A DNA stretch of 64,000 bases, taken from positions 5,060,411 through 5,124,410 of the forward strand of contig NC_087064.1 in the NCBI RefSeq assembly GCF_963678635.1. Reading direction: 5' to 3'. The notes below the pieces were generated by a model. The model searched no databases. It worked only from the letters and a program-made list of their open reading frames with translations, and was not told where the DNA came from. Position numbers and translations under genes: made by a program. Below, one piece after another: positions 21,201 through 29,754 of the stretch. Numbering within the stretch: the stretch's first letter is position 1; each line of letters begins with the position of its first letter. This stretch comes from Symsagittifera roscoffensis. Its lineage: Eukaryota > Xenacoelomorpha > Acoela > Convolutidae.

Positions 21201-23542
21201 GCTTGCTCTAGTTTGTCTACTAGTTTTTGAAAATCTAAATCGGGCTCTCGAATTGAGGAGGTATGGGATGCTCTCTTTTTTATTGCTATTTTCCTTAATT
21301 GAGGTGTTAAGGTCATCATTAAGATTTCTGTCATTTTTGTGTTTTTATAGTCGTGTGAATTTAATGAATATGCTTTTCGAACTAGTGTTTCGATACGTAC
21401 TGCTAATTGTTTGATGGTTTCATTTGGTAATCTGCGAATTTCATTACATAAAACTCTTTGTTGTTGTTTGTTTCTTTCGGAGTCAAACATTTTTGAAAAT
21501 TCTTGTGTAAATCTTTTCCAATTTGATTTTATTTCTATAGGCAATAATGAAAACCATTTTTGGGCTGCGCCGTCTAAGGTTGTCTGTATCAACGCTGTGC
21601 GTCGATGTATCCAATTTTGATGTAGTGGCGTATTAATTGGTTCAGGTCCTATATTTAAAATTAAATTTGCTGTTACTGCATTTAAATAATCTTCTACAGA
21701 ATATTCAGGGTCTGTTCCTGTGAATACCATTAATGGTTTGTTTGATGTTATTGATGATCCACCCATAAGGTATGGATTCATTGTCATTTGTAATGATTCT
21801 GCGGCATTTGGCATTTGTGAAAAATTTGAAAGTTGATTTTTTGTTATTTCGTGTTGTTGAAGATAATATGGGAGTGGTATTTCATTTTGCATTTGTGTTG
21901 GTTGATACGAGTGTGTAATCATTGGGTTTTGTGGCTGAATTGGTTGAAAAGATTGTGTATTAATTGGGTTTTGCATTTGTATTGGTTGTTGATTTTGTGT
22001 ATCTATTGGGTGTGGAGAAAAAATTCTATGATATGTATGTGGTTTCTGCACTCTTTGTCCACAATATTCTTGAGTAAATGGTGCAAATATATCTGGTTGT
22101 AAATAATCATCATCAGAGGATAGATAATCCGTTTGATGAGGTGCTTGTTTTTTATTTTTATTCTGTTGAAAGAATGGGTAATTTTCACTACGATCCTGTG
22201 GAGGATGTGAATTAGTTTGATAATTTACTGAGTTGGTTGTTGCCATTGGATTATCCCAATATTGAGATCTTATCTGATTATTATGATTTTTTCGTGGGGG
22301 ATAGTTTGTTTTTGATGAATGTGTGTAATTATAATTGTGTTCCGCAAAAGTGTTTCTTGTGAATGTTCTGCGTGTTTTTGACGGTATTGTCATGGGTCTA
22401 TATGTTTGATAATCCATTTGTGAATATTTTGGAGCAACCGAAGGTTTAACGGTTGATTTTAAGGTTACCTGTGCTAGTGAAGTGTTTGTATTTCTTGGTG
22501 TTGTTAAATTTGGACGTATCGGTGAAATACTTTGTTGTGTAGTTGTTGTTGTTTGGACGATTTCTTCATTTATGAAGTGTGATGGTGTCTGAATATCTTG
22601 TTGAGTGAGATTCCTAGTTCCATTAAGGTTTTCATTGTGTATGACGGTCGAATTTAAACTGTTATTTCGCGTATCAGGTAAAAATGTATTGTAGTTTAAT
22701 GGTGTTGCATCAATGGTTAATGGTACTATTCTTACATAATCTCTTGCATAAGATATTGTACTTATTGCTTGACTTGAGATTGATTGTGGGACATTTATGA
22801 ATGCATAATGAGACCATTCGGGGTCCCAAATGTAGTCTGATTGTTCTGTGCTGGCGGTATCATCGTTTGAATTTTGATGTCTAACATTTTTTCTTGCTTG
22901 TGAAATTAAATCTATATTATGTGTGAAATAATCTATTATAAACCATGCCAAAATTTTTTGTAAGTCATGTTTTGTATGTTGTGAAACTTCATCTTTAGTG
23001 AAATTTTCTTTAATTATATGTAGGAAAGTTGAAAATAGTGTGATTTCATGTCGTACCCTTATATGTTTGGATGTTTCTGTCGGTAAGACATTTGAGATTG
23101 GGGTTTCGTTTTCTAATATTGAAATATAACTATATATTATTGCAAAAACTTCATTAGTGAATATGGAGTTTGCTCTTTGTGAGTTATGATATTGTATGCT
23201 TTTTATATATTCTAAGAATACTTTTGAAAATTCAAAGTCAAGATCGTCTGTTTGAATTACATATCTGCGGTGATTCGGGTTTGGTGTACTGAATTCTATG
23301 GTGTAAATTCCGTATTATTGTGTTAAATTACATATATATTTCAGATAGTGATCAATAATTTGTCTTTTGATTTTTACATCTGGGAACTCTGCTTTACATG
23401 GGCTGATTCCGAGTTCAAACAAATTTAGGAGGAAATCCTTGCAAAGATCATGTTGTCCTCTATTATCGGGTGCATCTACGAGCAAGGGGTAGATATCGTC
23501 ATCATCTGGACTATCTTCACTTGGAGTGTGTGTTTGGCTCAT
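15295..23542 (-). pseudogene. gag-pol: Gag-Pol polyprotein, copy 1 (multiply broken)
   Basis: It aligns throughout with the intact 2740-residue Gag-Pol of copy 2. Breaks seen: TAA for a Gln codon near 23317; TAG for a Tyr codon near 20536; a one-base insertion near 18960; several indels in T runs at 18690-18800; a one-base deletion near 17270; TAG for Tyr near 16533; TAG for Trp near 15955; a frameshift near 15530. Pieces between breaks still show the CCHC knuckle (near 21000), protease DSGAES (near 19840), RT YLDD (near 18320), RNase H CDASNF, and the integrase DNG and E of D,D35E. The ATG at 23542 overlaps ORF1 by 26 nt. Some of the homopolymer indels could be assembly errors; the substitutions are less likely to be. 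Confidence 0.93.
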
Positions 23543-23984
23543 TTTTTCGTTTAATGACTGTTAATAGGTAATTATCGATGTGTCTAATTGGTTGATTCCA
23601 ATTATACAAGTGTACTCGTTTGTGTTTATATTGCTTTTTTATTCTTCTTTTTCCTCTTTTTGATGAATTTGAAGTTGTTTCTGAGTCTGAAAAATATAAT
23701 TGATCGTGAATGGGGCAATTTTTATCAATAGATTCTTTTAATTTATAAATTTCGTCTAAATTGCTGGCTTCTGATTCTGAAAATGCGTTTCTATTTTTGG
23801 AAAATCTTTTTCGTGTTATTTGTTTTTGTTTGGTTATTATTTTCTTTTTTAGTGTTTGTCGTTTTGTTCTAATATATCCAACTGTTTGTGTATGAGGTGT
23901 GATTACAAGGTCGTATTTTTTGTTATCTATTTCACAGTTGTGTAAAACGATTGTTTGTTTGTTTCCTAGATTTTTAAATGACAT
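23517..23984 (-). CDS. ORF1, small basic protein with possible RNA-binding and export motifs, copy 1 (155 aa)
   Basis: This is the first substantial ORF of the element. Residues 39-65 are strongly basic (RTKRQTLKKK, then TRKRFSKNR). They are followed by an acidic/serine stretch with a leucine-type spacing LDEIYKLKESI (76-86), an SDSETTSNSS segment, a second basic cluster KRGKRRIKK (109-117) and a polar C-terminus. A basic motif plus a leucine-rich segment is the layout of retroviral Rev/Rex-like export factors. This is a resemblance of layout, not of sequence. It could equally be a nucleic-acid-binding Gag accessory. It overlaps the Gag-Pol start by 26 nt in another frame. Copy 2 has the same protein truncated by a frameshift. 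Confidence 0.7.
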   Translation of the reverse strand: MSFKNLGNKQTIVLHNCEIDNKKYDLVITPHTQTVGYIRTKRQTLKKKIITKQKQITRKRFSKNRNAFSESEASNLDEIYKLKESIDKNCPIHDQLYFSDSETTSNSSKRGKRRIKKQYKHKRVHLYNWNQPIRHIDNYLLTVIKRKNEPNTHSK

Positions 23985-24090
23985 AAGGTTTAGGATGACG
24001 GATGCAAAAAGTTGTTAGATGATTTCTATTTTCTTAAACTGTTAGTCCTTACGATTTTTTGGTTAGCTTAACCTGGGTCTATTTGTTCAG

Positions 24091-24445
24091 GGTTGGAGAG
24101 AAAAGTATATCGATTCCGAAGAATGATTTCTTACTTTCTCGTGGCTAGTATAAGCTAAGGTGTTAACTTACTTAATCTTACTTAGGGGTAGTGATTGTGT
24201 TCAAGGGTTGGAGAGTAGTAAATCGATCCACAAGGTTCAGGTATAATTAGAACGCGAGTAGTTCGTTAGATACTATTTTAAACTTACTAAGTCTAAGATT
24301 TATCCTGGGTCTGATAAGAGGAGGGTTCAAGTGAAGGTTGAATAACCGAAGTTCTTCACTGTTTATCCTAATTTGAATGATTAGTTTTGTTCAAAAATTT
24401 CTATTAGTCTTGGGTTTTTTGAAAGGGTTGGAGAGTGAATCGACG
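24091..24445 (-). repeat. Triplicated leader motif, copy 1
   Basis: GGTTGGAGAG followed after 5-11 bases by ATCGA occurs (plus-strand view) at 24091, 24206 and 24426. Shorter companions such as CCTGGGTCT and TAAGCTAAGG lie nearby. The same three sites exist in copy 2 (from 52329, 52443 and 52662), the last two with a substitution each. Conserved spacing between lineages suggests a functional cis array. Confidence 0.55.
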
Positions 24446-24481
24446 TTTGAGGTCGTTAGACACTAGCTAAGTGGGTGGGGG

Positions 24482-24587
24482 AGAACAAAATTGTTCTTTT
24501 TCATCCAAGGATAGGCCTTGATGATCAAGTTTTAAATTTAATTAAATAGAAAATTAATTAAGATCCAAGGATAAGCCTTGATGATCT
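24482..24587 (-). promoter_or_regulatory. Three leader hairpins, copy 1
   Basis: 24482..24497 is a perfect inverted repeat AGAACAA-AA-TTGTTCT. 24502..24527 and 24561..24587 are two copies of a stem with CAAGG/CCTTG around a five-base loop (ATAGG, ATAAG). The second is extended by AGATC/GATCT with a two-base bulge. All three are present in copy 2 (52719..52734, 52739..52764, 52798..52824), where the first keeps its stem despite a loop change. They are candidates for dimerisation or packaging signals. Confidence 0.5.
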
Positions 24588-25024
24588 GATTTTAAAATTA
24601 AGTGAATTTAAGTTTAAAATGGTTTAAATTTGTTTAAGAAAAAGATTTAGTGTTTTTATGATATTAGTGAGCTTATGATTGCTGTTATGTTTTAGGTGAT
24701 GAAGCTGGGACAACTGATGATTTTATGATTACTAACAATTTATTGTCATGCTACTAATTTTTGTTTTGATTTTCAATAAATATTTTTCAAACATGTTTTA
24801 TATAATACTGCAGAATTTTAGGAAAACGATCTGAGATCTTTTTATCAATCGTTATTGTAAATTAATAGTTCTGTTTAGCGCCTGAAATGATTATGAAGAT
24901 TGACTTCAAGATTTTATGTTTGTAAATGAAAATCTAAATTCATTGCTAATAAAATTCTAAATATAAAAGTTTGTGTTGGCTTTTGCCGTACTATCATATA
25001 ACTATTTGGTAAGTTTCTACTTTG

Positions 25025-25147
25025 TCATATGTCGTCTCTGGTTCTAGGTCTTCTTCCAATTCCGGGTAGTTCTATTATCGTTCGGAATATTGGCTCTGAT
25101 CTATTGAGTCGTAGAGACATTTCGATTAAATTATCGTCGTATAACAT
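25025..25147 (-). CDS. Short leader ORF next to the primer-binding site, copy 1 (40 aa)
   Basis: The frame begins MLYDDNLIEMSLRLNRSEPI and ends at a TGA where copy 2 has CGA and continues to 77 codons. In the shared 40 codons I count about four synonymous and two replacement differences, a weak coding signal. It could be a regulatory upstream ORF, or a first exon that supplies the AUG for the AUG-less ORF-X after splicing. Confidence 0.35.
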   Translation of the reverse strand: MLYDDNLIEMSLRLNRSEPIFRTIIELPGIGRRPRTRDDI

Positions 25148-25222
25148 TTTAAAAATGTTTTGTCTAAATTCTAATCTATTTTTGGTTAATTCTAAGCTAT
25201 TAAGGTCTTGTTCGAGACTTAT

Positions 25223-25232
25223 GGTCGCACCA
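25223..25232 (-). promoter_or_regulatory. Primer-binding site, copy 1
   Basis: In element sense the LTR ends TAACTCA, then TC, then TGGTGCGACCATAAG. The TGG matches the complement of a tRNA CCA end, two bases from the LTR as in many Ty3/Gypsy elements. The complementary strand continues so that TTCGA sits about 22 nt from the CCA, close to the T-loop spacing of a tRNA. I cannot assign the primer tRNA with confidence. It is identical in copy 2. Confidence 0.65.
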
Positions 25233-25234
25233 GA

Positions 25235-25644
25235 TGAGTTAGGACCGATGTGGTTAACTCATAGAGTAATTTCGGATAGGGTACACCGTCTGCTCGTCAC
25301 GCTATCTTATTTTCGGCCGGATAGATTCGTGCAACTTCTTAGTCTAATACCGATCCTAATCTTACTCTTATACTATCTAGTCTCAGGTTGTTTAACTAGT
25401 CTCTGCTAGGCTCAATAGATCTAGGGTATACTGGTTTATTGCGGCTGCTGAAGTTCTCTTGGAGAGGCAACTAATTTCTAAGTTAAATTCAAATCTCTCT
25501 GGTGCTGAAATTACAAGTAATCTCAGCACTTACAAATAAGTGGGTTGTTAGTTAGATGGATCATGATTGGTTAATATTAAATACTTTACAGTGGTAAAAT
25601 ATCTAATTTATCCAATCATAAAATGTAGTTTAGATCAGGTTCCA
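25235..25644 (-). repeat. 5' LTR of copy 1
   Basis: This 410-bp LTR carries promoter and R-region functions for this copy. It differs from the left LTR at one base by eye. In element sense it holds AATAAA (25435..25440) and TATA-like strings (TATAAG, TATACC). It is followed on the right by AATC, the target-site duplication. Confidence 0.97.
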
Positions 25645-25648
25645 AATC

Positions 25649-26098
25649 ACTTCTCAGACCGATTTTTGAATGCGAAATTAAAGAGAAACAAAAAAACTGA
25701 TTTACGATAAAAATCTAACATATTTTTTCTGTGTTTACCTGGCAAATGATTCTAGCTTGCGCTTTTCGAGCATTGTACGGCAATTGAGCGATTGACGCTG
25801 AACGAAATGAATGTTTCAGTTTTTTCAATATTTGCGTTTCAAAATAAGCACGAAACAAATCGGATGTATACCATGTATAAATAAAATTACAAATATAAAT
25901 ATAAATATCTACACATATATAAACTCGTTATAAAAGACATAACTTGAATTTTTTGTTTTTCTGAACGCAGATGGTTAAACAAACTGAAACAAATTTTGTT
26001 TCAGTGTCAATGAGCCCAAGTCACTCGAAGTTTCATATATATTCAAAAAAAGCAGACTAGAATCATTTGCAAGCTAGGTTTAAAAAGTTTCTGGAGGC
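25649..26098. other. Inter-element DNA, nothing recognised
   Basis: AT-rich sequence with no open frame of note, RNA gene or repeat partner seen in this window. Confidence 0.45.
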
Positions 26099-26335
26099 AT
26101 TTTCAACTAAATCCGTTTTGTTTGTTTCCGCTTGTTTGGTTTTCAAAAATCAGACTAAGAAACAGTTAAATAGCATCATCAATTTTGACGGCCAGTTCTA
26201 GAAAGTCAAACAGAAATTTCAATGAAGAAATATATTGAAGAGTAAGGAAAACATTGGTCGATTAAATCAAATGATTAAAGTTAATTAAAATTATAATATT
26301 CTGGCATATTTTCATGTGGGTTTGTGCCTATATTG
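26099..26335. repeat. Direct repeat family C, copy 1
   Basis: About 235 bp (containing CAAAAATCAGACTAAGAAAC, TGAAGAGTAAGGAAAAC, TCGATTAAATCAAATGATTA and CATATTTTCATGTGGGTTTG) is repeated in the same orientation at 26640..26872, roughly 85% identical by eye. No coding potential. The offset of about 540 bp suggests a tandemly repeated unit with a diverged spacer. Confidence 0.7.
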
Positions 26336-26346
26336 CACGCCAAGAA

Positions 26347-26452
26347 AATTTTTCACATATTTTTGCTGTGGGCAAAACAAGTGCAATCAGATAAGTTTTG
26401 TAAATTTTTCACATATTTTTGCTGTGGGCAAAACAAGTCCAATCAGACAAGT
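26347..26452. repeat. Two tandem copies of a 55-bp unit
   Basis: TTTTTCACATATTTTTGCTG followed by TGGGCAAAACAAGT occurs at about 26348 and 26404, nearly identical. A third partial copy (TTTTGCTGTGGGCAAAACTA) is at about 27343. It lies within the larger family C repeat region. Confidence 0.75.
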
Positions 26453-26639
26453 CCTTTGGGCTTTTCTGACATTATAAAATCAACCCAGAGAATCGCCTGG
26501 TGACGAGTTGTATAAGCAAACCATTTTTAATTCGTTTTTAGTATGAAAAAACTTGAAAAGTTAGTGCTTAAAGTATCACTGTAAGCCAATTTTGATTGAA
26601 AGCCATGGCATATACGGGCGTTAATTTTATAAAAAAAAA

Positions 26640-26872
26640 CTTCGTTTGTTTCTGGTTTTTTGAGTTTTCAAAAATCAGAGTGAGAAACAGTTAAATAACA
26701 TCATCAAACTTCACAGTAAAGTACTTCAAGCACTAGAAAATCAAACAGAAATTTCAATAAAGAAATAAATTGAAGAGTAAGGAAAACATCGGTCGATTAA
26801 ATCAAATGATTAAAAAATAATTAAATAAAAAATTTTCTGACATATTTTCATGTCGGTTTGTCCCTATATTGC
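26640..26872. repeat. Direct repeat family C, copy 2
   Basis: Partner of 26099..26335 with the same order of landmarks. The ORF at 26869..27060 just beyond it has no support. Confidence 0.7.
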
Positions 26873-27404
26873 ATTCCGAAAAAAATTTCCTCCTTTTTTT
26901 CTTTAGCAATTTTAATGCCTCGTCGTCGACTTACACTTATTTTTCTATTGGCAAAATTAGGTTAATTGGATCAGCACAATATTTTTTTCGGGCAGCTTTC
27001 AATTTAAAAGTCAAAACAAGTAATCACCACATGAATTGTAGTATAGGCGACGCTTTCTAAAATCTATTTTCCCCGGGAAATTGAAAACATGATAACTTCA
27101 GTAATGACAGAGGCTGCTTTTTAAAAATTTGATATGCTAACTAAGGGGTTTTGTTCAACCAAATTATGCCCCCTCCTTTTTTGAGAAAAAATTGCCTCCA
27201 TTAGTTTGAAAAGAAAAATTTCATTTGTGAAGAAAACACTTAAGGATTGATAAGCAAAAACAAATTGATACTAAAACAGATTAAAAAGCAGTCAAAATCT
27301 TCGCCAAACCCAATTTAACGAGTCAAACTCCTCCAACATTATTTTGCTGTGGGCAAAACTAGTCCAATCAGATAAATTTTGTAAACATTTCATAATTCCT
27401 TTAG

Positions 27405-27444
27405 GCGGACGCCTTTCCTCAGGGGCGGACGCCTTTCCTCAGGG
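27405..27444. repeat. 20-bp perfect tandem duplication at a MITE edge
   Basis: GCGGACGCCTTTCCTCAGGG occurs twice back to back (27405..27424, 27425..27444). It overlaps the left end of the family B element, as if the end had been duplicated on insertion or repair. Confidence 0.8.
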
Positions 27445-27794
27445 ATTCGACCCCTGCCGACCCAAAGGGTCCCCTTTTGGTATTTTCGACCCCTTCCGAC
27501 CAACTCTAAAATTCTTCGGCGCCAATAAAAACTAATTTTGAGGGGGGAGCGCGCGCCGAAAAACCGCAATTTTTCGGTCAAAATTTTCCAAAAAGTGCCT
27601 AAAAACGCGTTTTATGGCCTGTTTTTTCAAAATTTTGCCTACGGCGCAGAAAACTTGCCCAAAATAGGGACAAAACAGCGCTTTGGGAGAGCTGGGAAAA
27701 TCAATTTGATCGACGTAAAAAAAAGGTCGACAAAATTTTCGAAAATTTTTTGAAAATTCCCCGCCCCCCCGAGAAAATCCTAGATCCGCCCCTG
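27420..27794. mobile_element. MITE-like element, family B, copy 2
   Basis: It begins CAGGGGCGGACGCC and ends CCTAGATCCGCCCCTG, the clearest inverted ends of the three copies. The interior matches 5826..6162 and 60963..61380. It has no intact transposase, so it is non-autonomous. Frames on both strands inside it are accidental. Confidence 0.75.
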
Positions 27795-28720
27795 ACTTTT
27801 AATATCACTGGAAGCCAATTTTGATTGAATGCTATGACATACGGGGCGCTAAATAAAAAAAAGTAGTTTTTCAAAAAAATTTTACAAATGTTGCCTCTTC
27901 TTGTTTGGAACGGAAAATTTTGAAGCAAAATATTGAAAACAAAATCAACGCTATATCAAGGTGGCAAAAAGCTTGGGATTCTAAGCCAACTTATCGGTTA
28001 GAGAGGCGATCCCCAATCACTGAGTCAACTCTTTAGATAGTTAGGAATCAATTTTTTTTTTTTTAAATAAATGTCCCTTTTTTGATATGAAACGAAAAAA
28101 AAAACATCTCATGTTAGTTCCGATCTTCAGTTTTTTGTTAAGCACGTAGTAACTAGTCATCTGCTCTATCTGCGATGCTTTTAAGTCTTGTAGCGAGATA
28201 GAAGTTAAGCTAGAAGTCTCCATAAAATGCTGGTAAACTTAGCAAAGTGTCTGCTTCTCCAGTGTCAGATTTTCCTGTACCACATCTTTTATCGCGACTC
28301 TAACTTTGACAAAACGTCTGTTAATTGTCGGTCAATGTCCATTTTTTGTTTTGACTTCAAAGCAAATGGTTAGTTTTGATTCTGAACCTCAACCTAAGCC
28401 ATTCAAGTGATGCCTTTTCTAGATTTGATGGTTAAAACTGGGTTAAAAAACTTATAATTATTATCCATGGAACTCCGGTGGGGGAAGCTATGAAAATCTA
28501 ATTCAAACCCTGAAGTTTTAGTTTTATTAGGGTTTTGGTTGAAAAAACAGTGAAATGAAGTGTTAGTTAAACTGCGATGAATTAAAAAAAAGTAGAGACA
28601 AAAAAATATAATTTTTATTCTGAAATGTAACATTTTATGAAACGTAATTCGTAGCAACTGCACTAAACAGGAAATGAGATAATTTTGAATAAAATTGTAA
28701 ATTTCAAGAATAACCCCTCG
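27795..28720. other. Intergenic DNA, nothing supported
   Basis: Minus-strand frames at 28041..28223 and 28403..28663 lack recognisable domains. A phrase around CCATGGAACTCCGGTG (near 28465) recurs near 28935, marking another low-copy repeat. Confidence 0.4.
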
Positions 28721-28725
28721 AAAAA

Positions 28726-28940
28726 ATCCATTTTAATCGATTATAATCGATTAAAAATGGATTATTTTGCCTCGAAAACAAGTTTCATTTTCTTTCAAAA
28801 ATAATCGATTATATTCGGATTTTATTGATTATAAAAATAGTTTCATTATAATCCATTTTTAATCGATTATAATCGATTATTATCGAAATTTATTGAGACA
28901 GACCACAAAAATTCAATATAATCGATTATTATCCATGGAA
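28726..28940. repeat. AATCGATTATAATCGATT-rich palindromic patch
   Basis: A near-perfect inverted repeat centred near 28745 (TCCATTTT and AAAATGGA flanking AATCGATTATAATCGATT) is followed by three further ATAATCGATT blocks to about 28930. Similar patches occur near 33460-33610, 57235-57265, 58505-58540, 63295-63510 and at the right edge. Confidence 0.7.
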
Positions 28941-29682
28941 CTCCGGTGCGGGATTGTTGATTTTTTAAAAATCCTAAGAAAGACAAAATCAGACTTTTAA
29001 TTTTTTTTATTACATTTTGTTTCGTTTTTTGATTAACTTTTTGAAGACAGCCGCTGTCAAATCTGCATATTCTACTATTGAATGTACTTCGGTTTTAGGT
29101 TTTGTTCAGATCCTCTCATAGCTGAGCGAATAAAAAAATATCACACTTTGCAAAAAAAATTATGTGTTTATTTTTTGCTCTTGTGGTCGGATCTTTCTGT
29201 GTTTTTTTTGCACAGCAACCAACAATTCTTGATTTGTTTCAAAATTAGTTTCAATTTTATTTAAAAAAAGTAATTTAAGAACTAGGACATAAAATTAAAA
29301 CCATTCCTGTCAGCTTGACTGGTTTTGCGGAAATTTTCATCTTCTTTCTGAAAATTATTCTTCATTTCATACAAAGGCCGCATTGGCGCGTCGCCAGTTT
29401 TCGTTATTGGCATTTTCCGAACCTGAGTATTTTAGGACTGAAAAGCCGTGTTGATTGCTTTCGCCAGTTTCAATTTAAGTTAGGTCACACTTAGAAAAAA
29501 TTTCGGTCAAGTATTTTAGTGCCGAAATTCTTTTAAAGCCGTGGTTCGCAACCGTACAATAGTGCGCTTCCAACGCATACTCGTAGGATCTTCCATAATT
29601 TTAAGGCGGGCGCTTGTAGATTTCCTCATAATAAGAATATATAGGAGCACTTGAAACTTAAAAAAGTTTTCAAAAGTGTTTA
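28941..29682. other. Intergenic DNA, possible degenerate coding fragment at its right end
   Basis: No gene supported. A minus-strand frame of 138 codons (29516..29932) has a varied amino-acid composition unlike the low-complexity frames around it, but it runs straight through the 72-bp palindrome and has no recognised domain. I leave it as unproven. Confidence 0.35.
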
Positions 29683-29754
29683 CAAAAGTGTTCACGGCAG
29701 AAACAAGAGAAAGAATTGCAATTCTTTCGCTTGTTTCTGCTGTGAACACTTTTG
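29683..29754. repeat. 72-bp near-perfect palindrome
   Basis: Two 36-base arms meet with no spacer at AAGAATTGCAATTCTT. By eye only two positions fail to pair (GGCAG against CTGCT, and AAGAG against CGCTT). It would fold as a long hairpin in RNA or a cruciform in DNA. It may be a foldback element, a microRNA-like precursor, or a replication or assembly artefact. Confidence 0.8.

Larger units (their letters stand above)
23985..25222 (-). other. 5' leader of copy 1
   Basis: This is untranslated sequence of 1.2 kb between the primer-binding site and ORF1, apart from one short ORF next to the binding site. It contains three GGTTGGAGAG...ATCGA motifs, three hairpins and AT-rich spacers, all conserved in copy 2. 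A leader this long with ordered stem-loops would fit packaging, dimerisation or internal ribosome entry. None of these is shown. Confidence 0.6.
6735..25644 (-). mobile_element. Giant env-bearing LTR retroelement, copy 1 (18.9 kb)
   Basis: The element is bounded by two 410-bp LTRs in direct orientation and by an AATC duplication (6731..6734 and 25645..25648). It reads on the minus strand: leader, ORF1, Gag-Pol, two hydrophobic mini-ORFs, ORF-X, env, ORF-Y, 3' region. The RT, RNase H and integrase signatures place it in the Ty3/Gypsy (Metaviridae) group. At 18.9 kb it is far longer than the usual 5-10 kb of that group, because of a long Gag and about 8 kb of extra 3' genes. This copy has a broken Gag-Pol and ORF-Y but intact ORF1, ORF-X and env. 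The LTRs differ at one base (7095 against 25595 region, G/T). Confidence 0.97.

Noticed and set aside
25029-25409. Plus-strand 126-codon frame crossing the LTR boundary (also 34959..35198 and 53422..53649)
   Set aside because: They share the LTR's antisense sequence; the common C-terminus is LTR, not a protein family.
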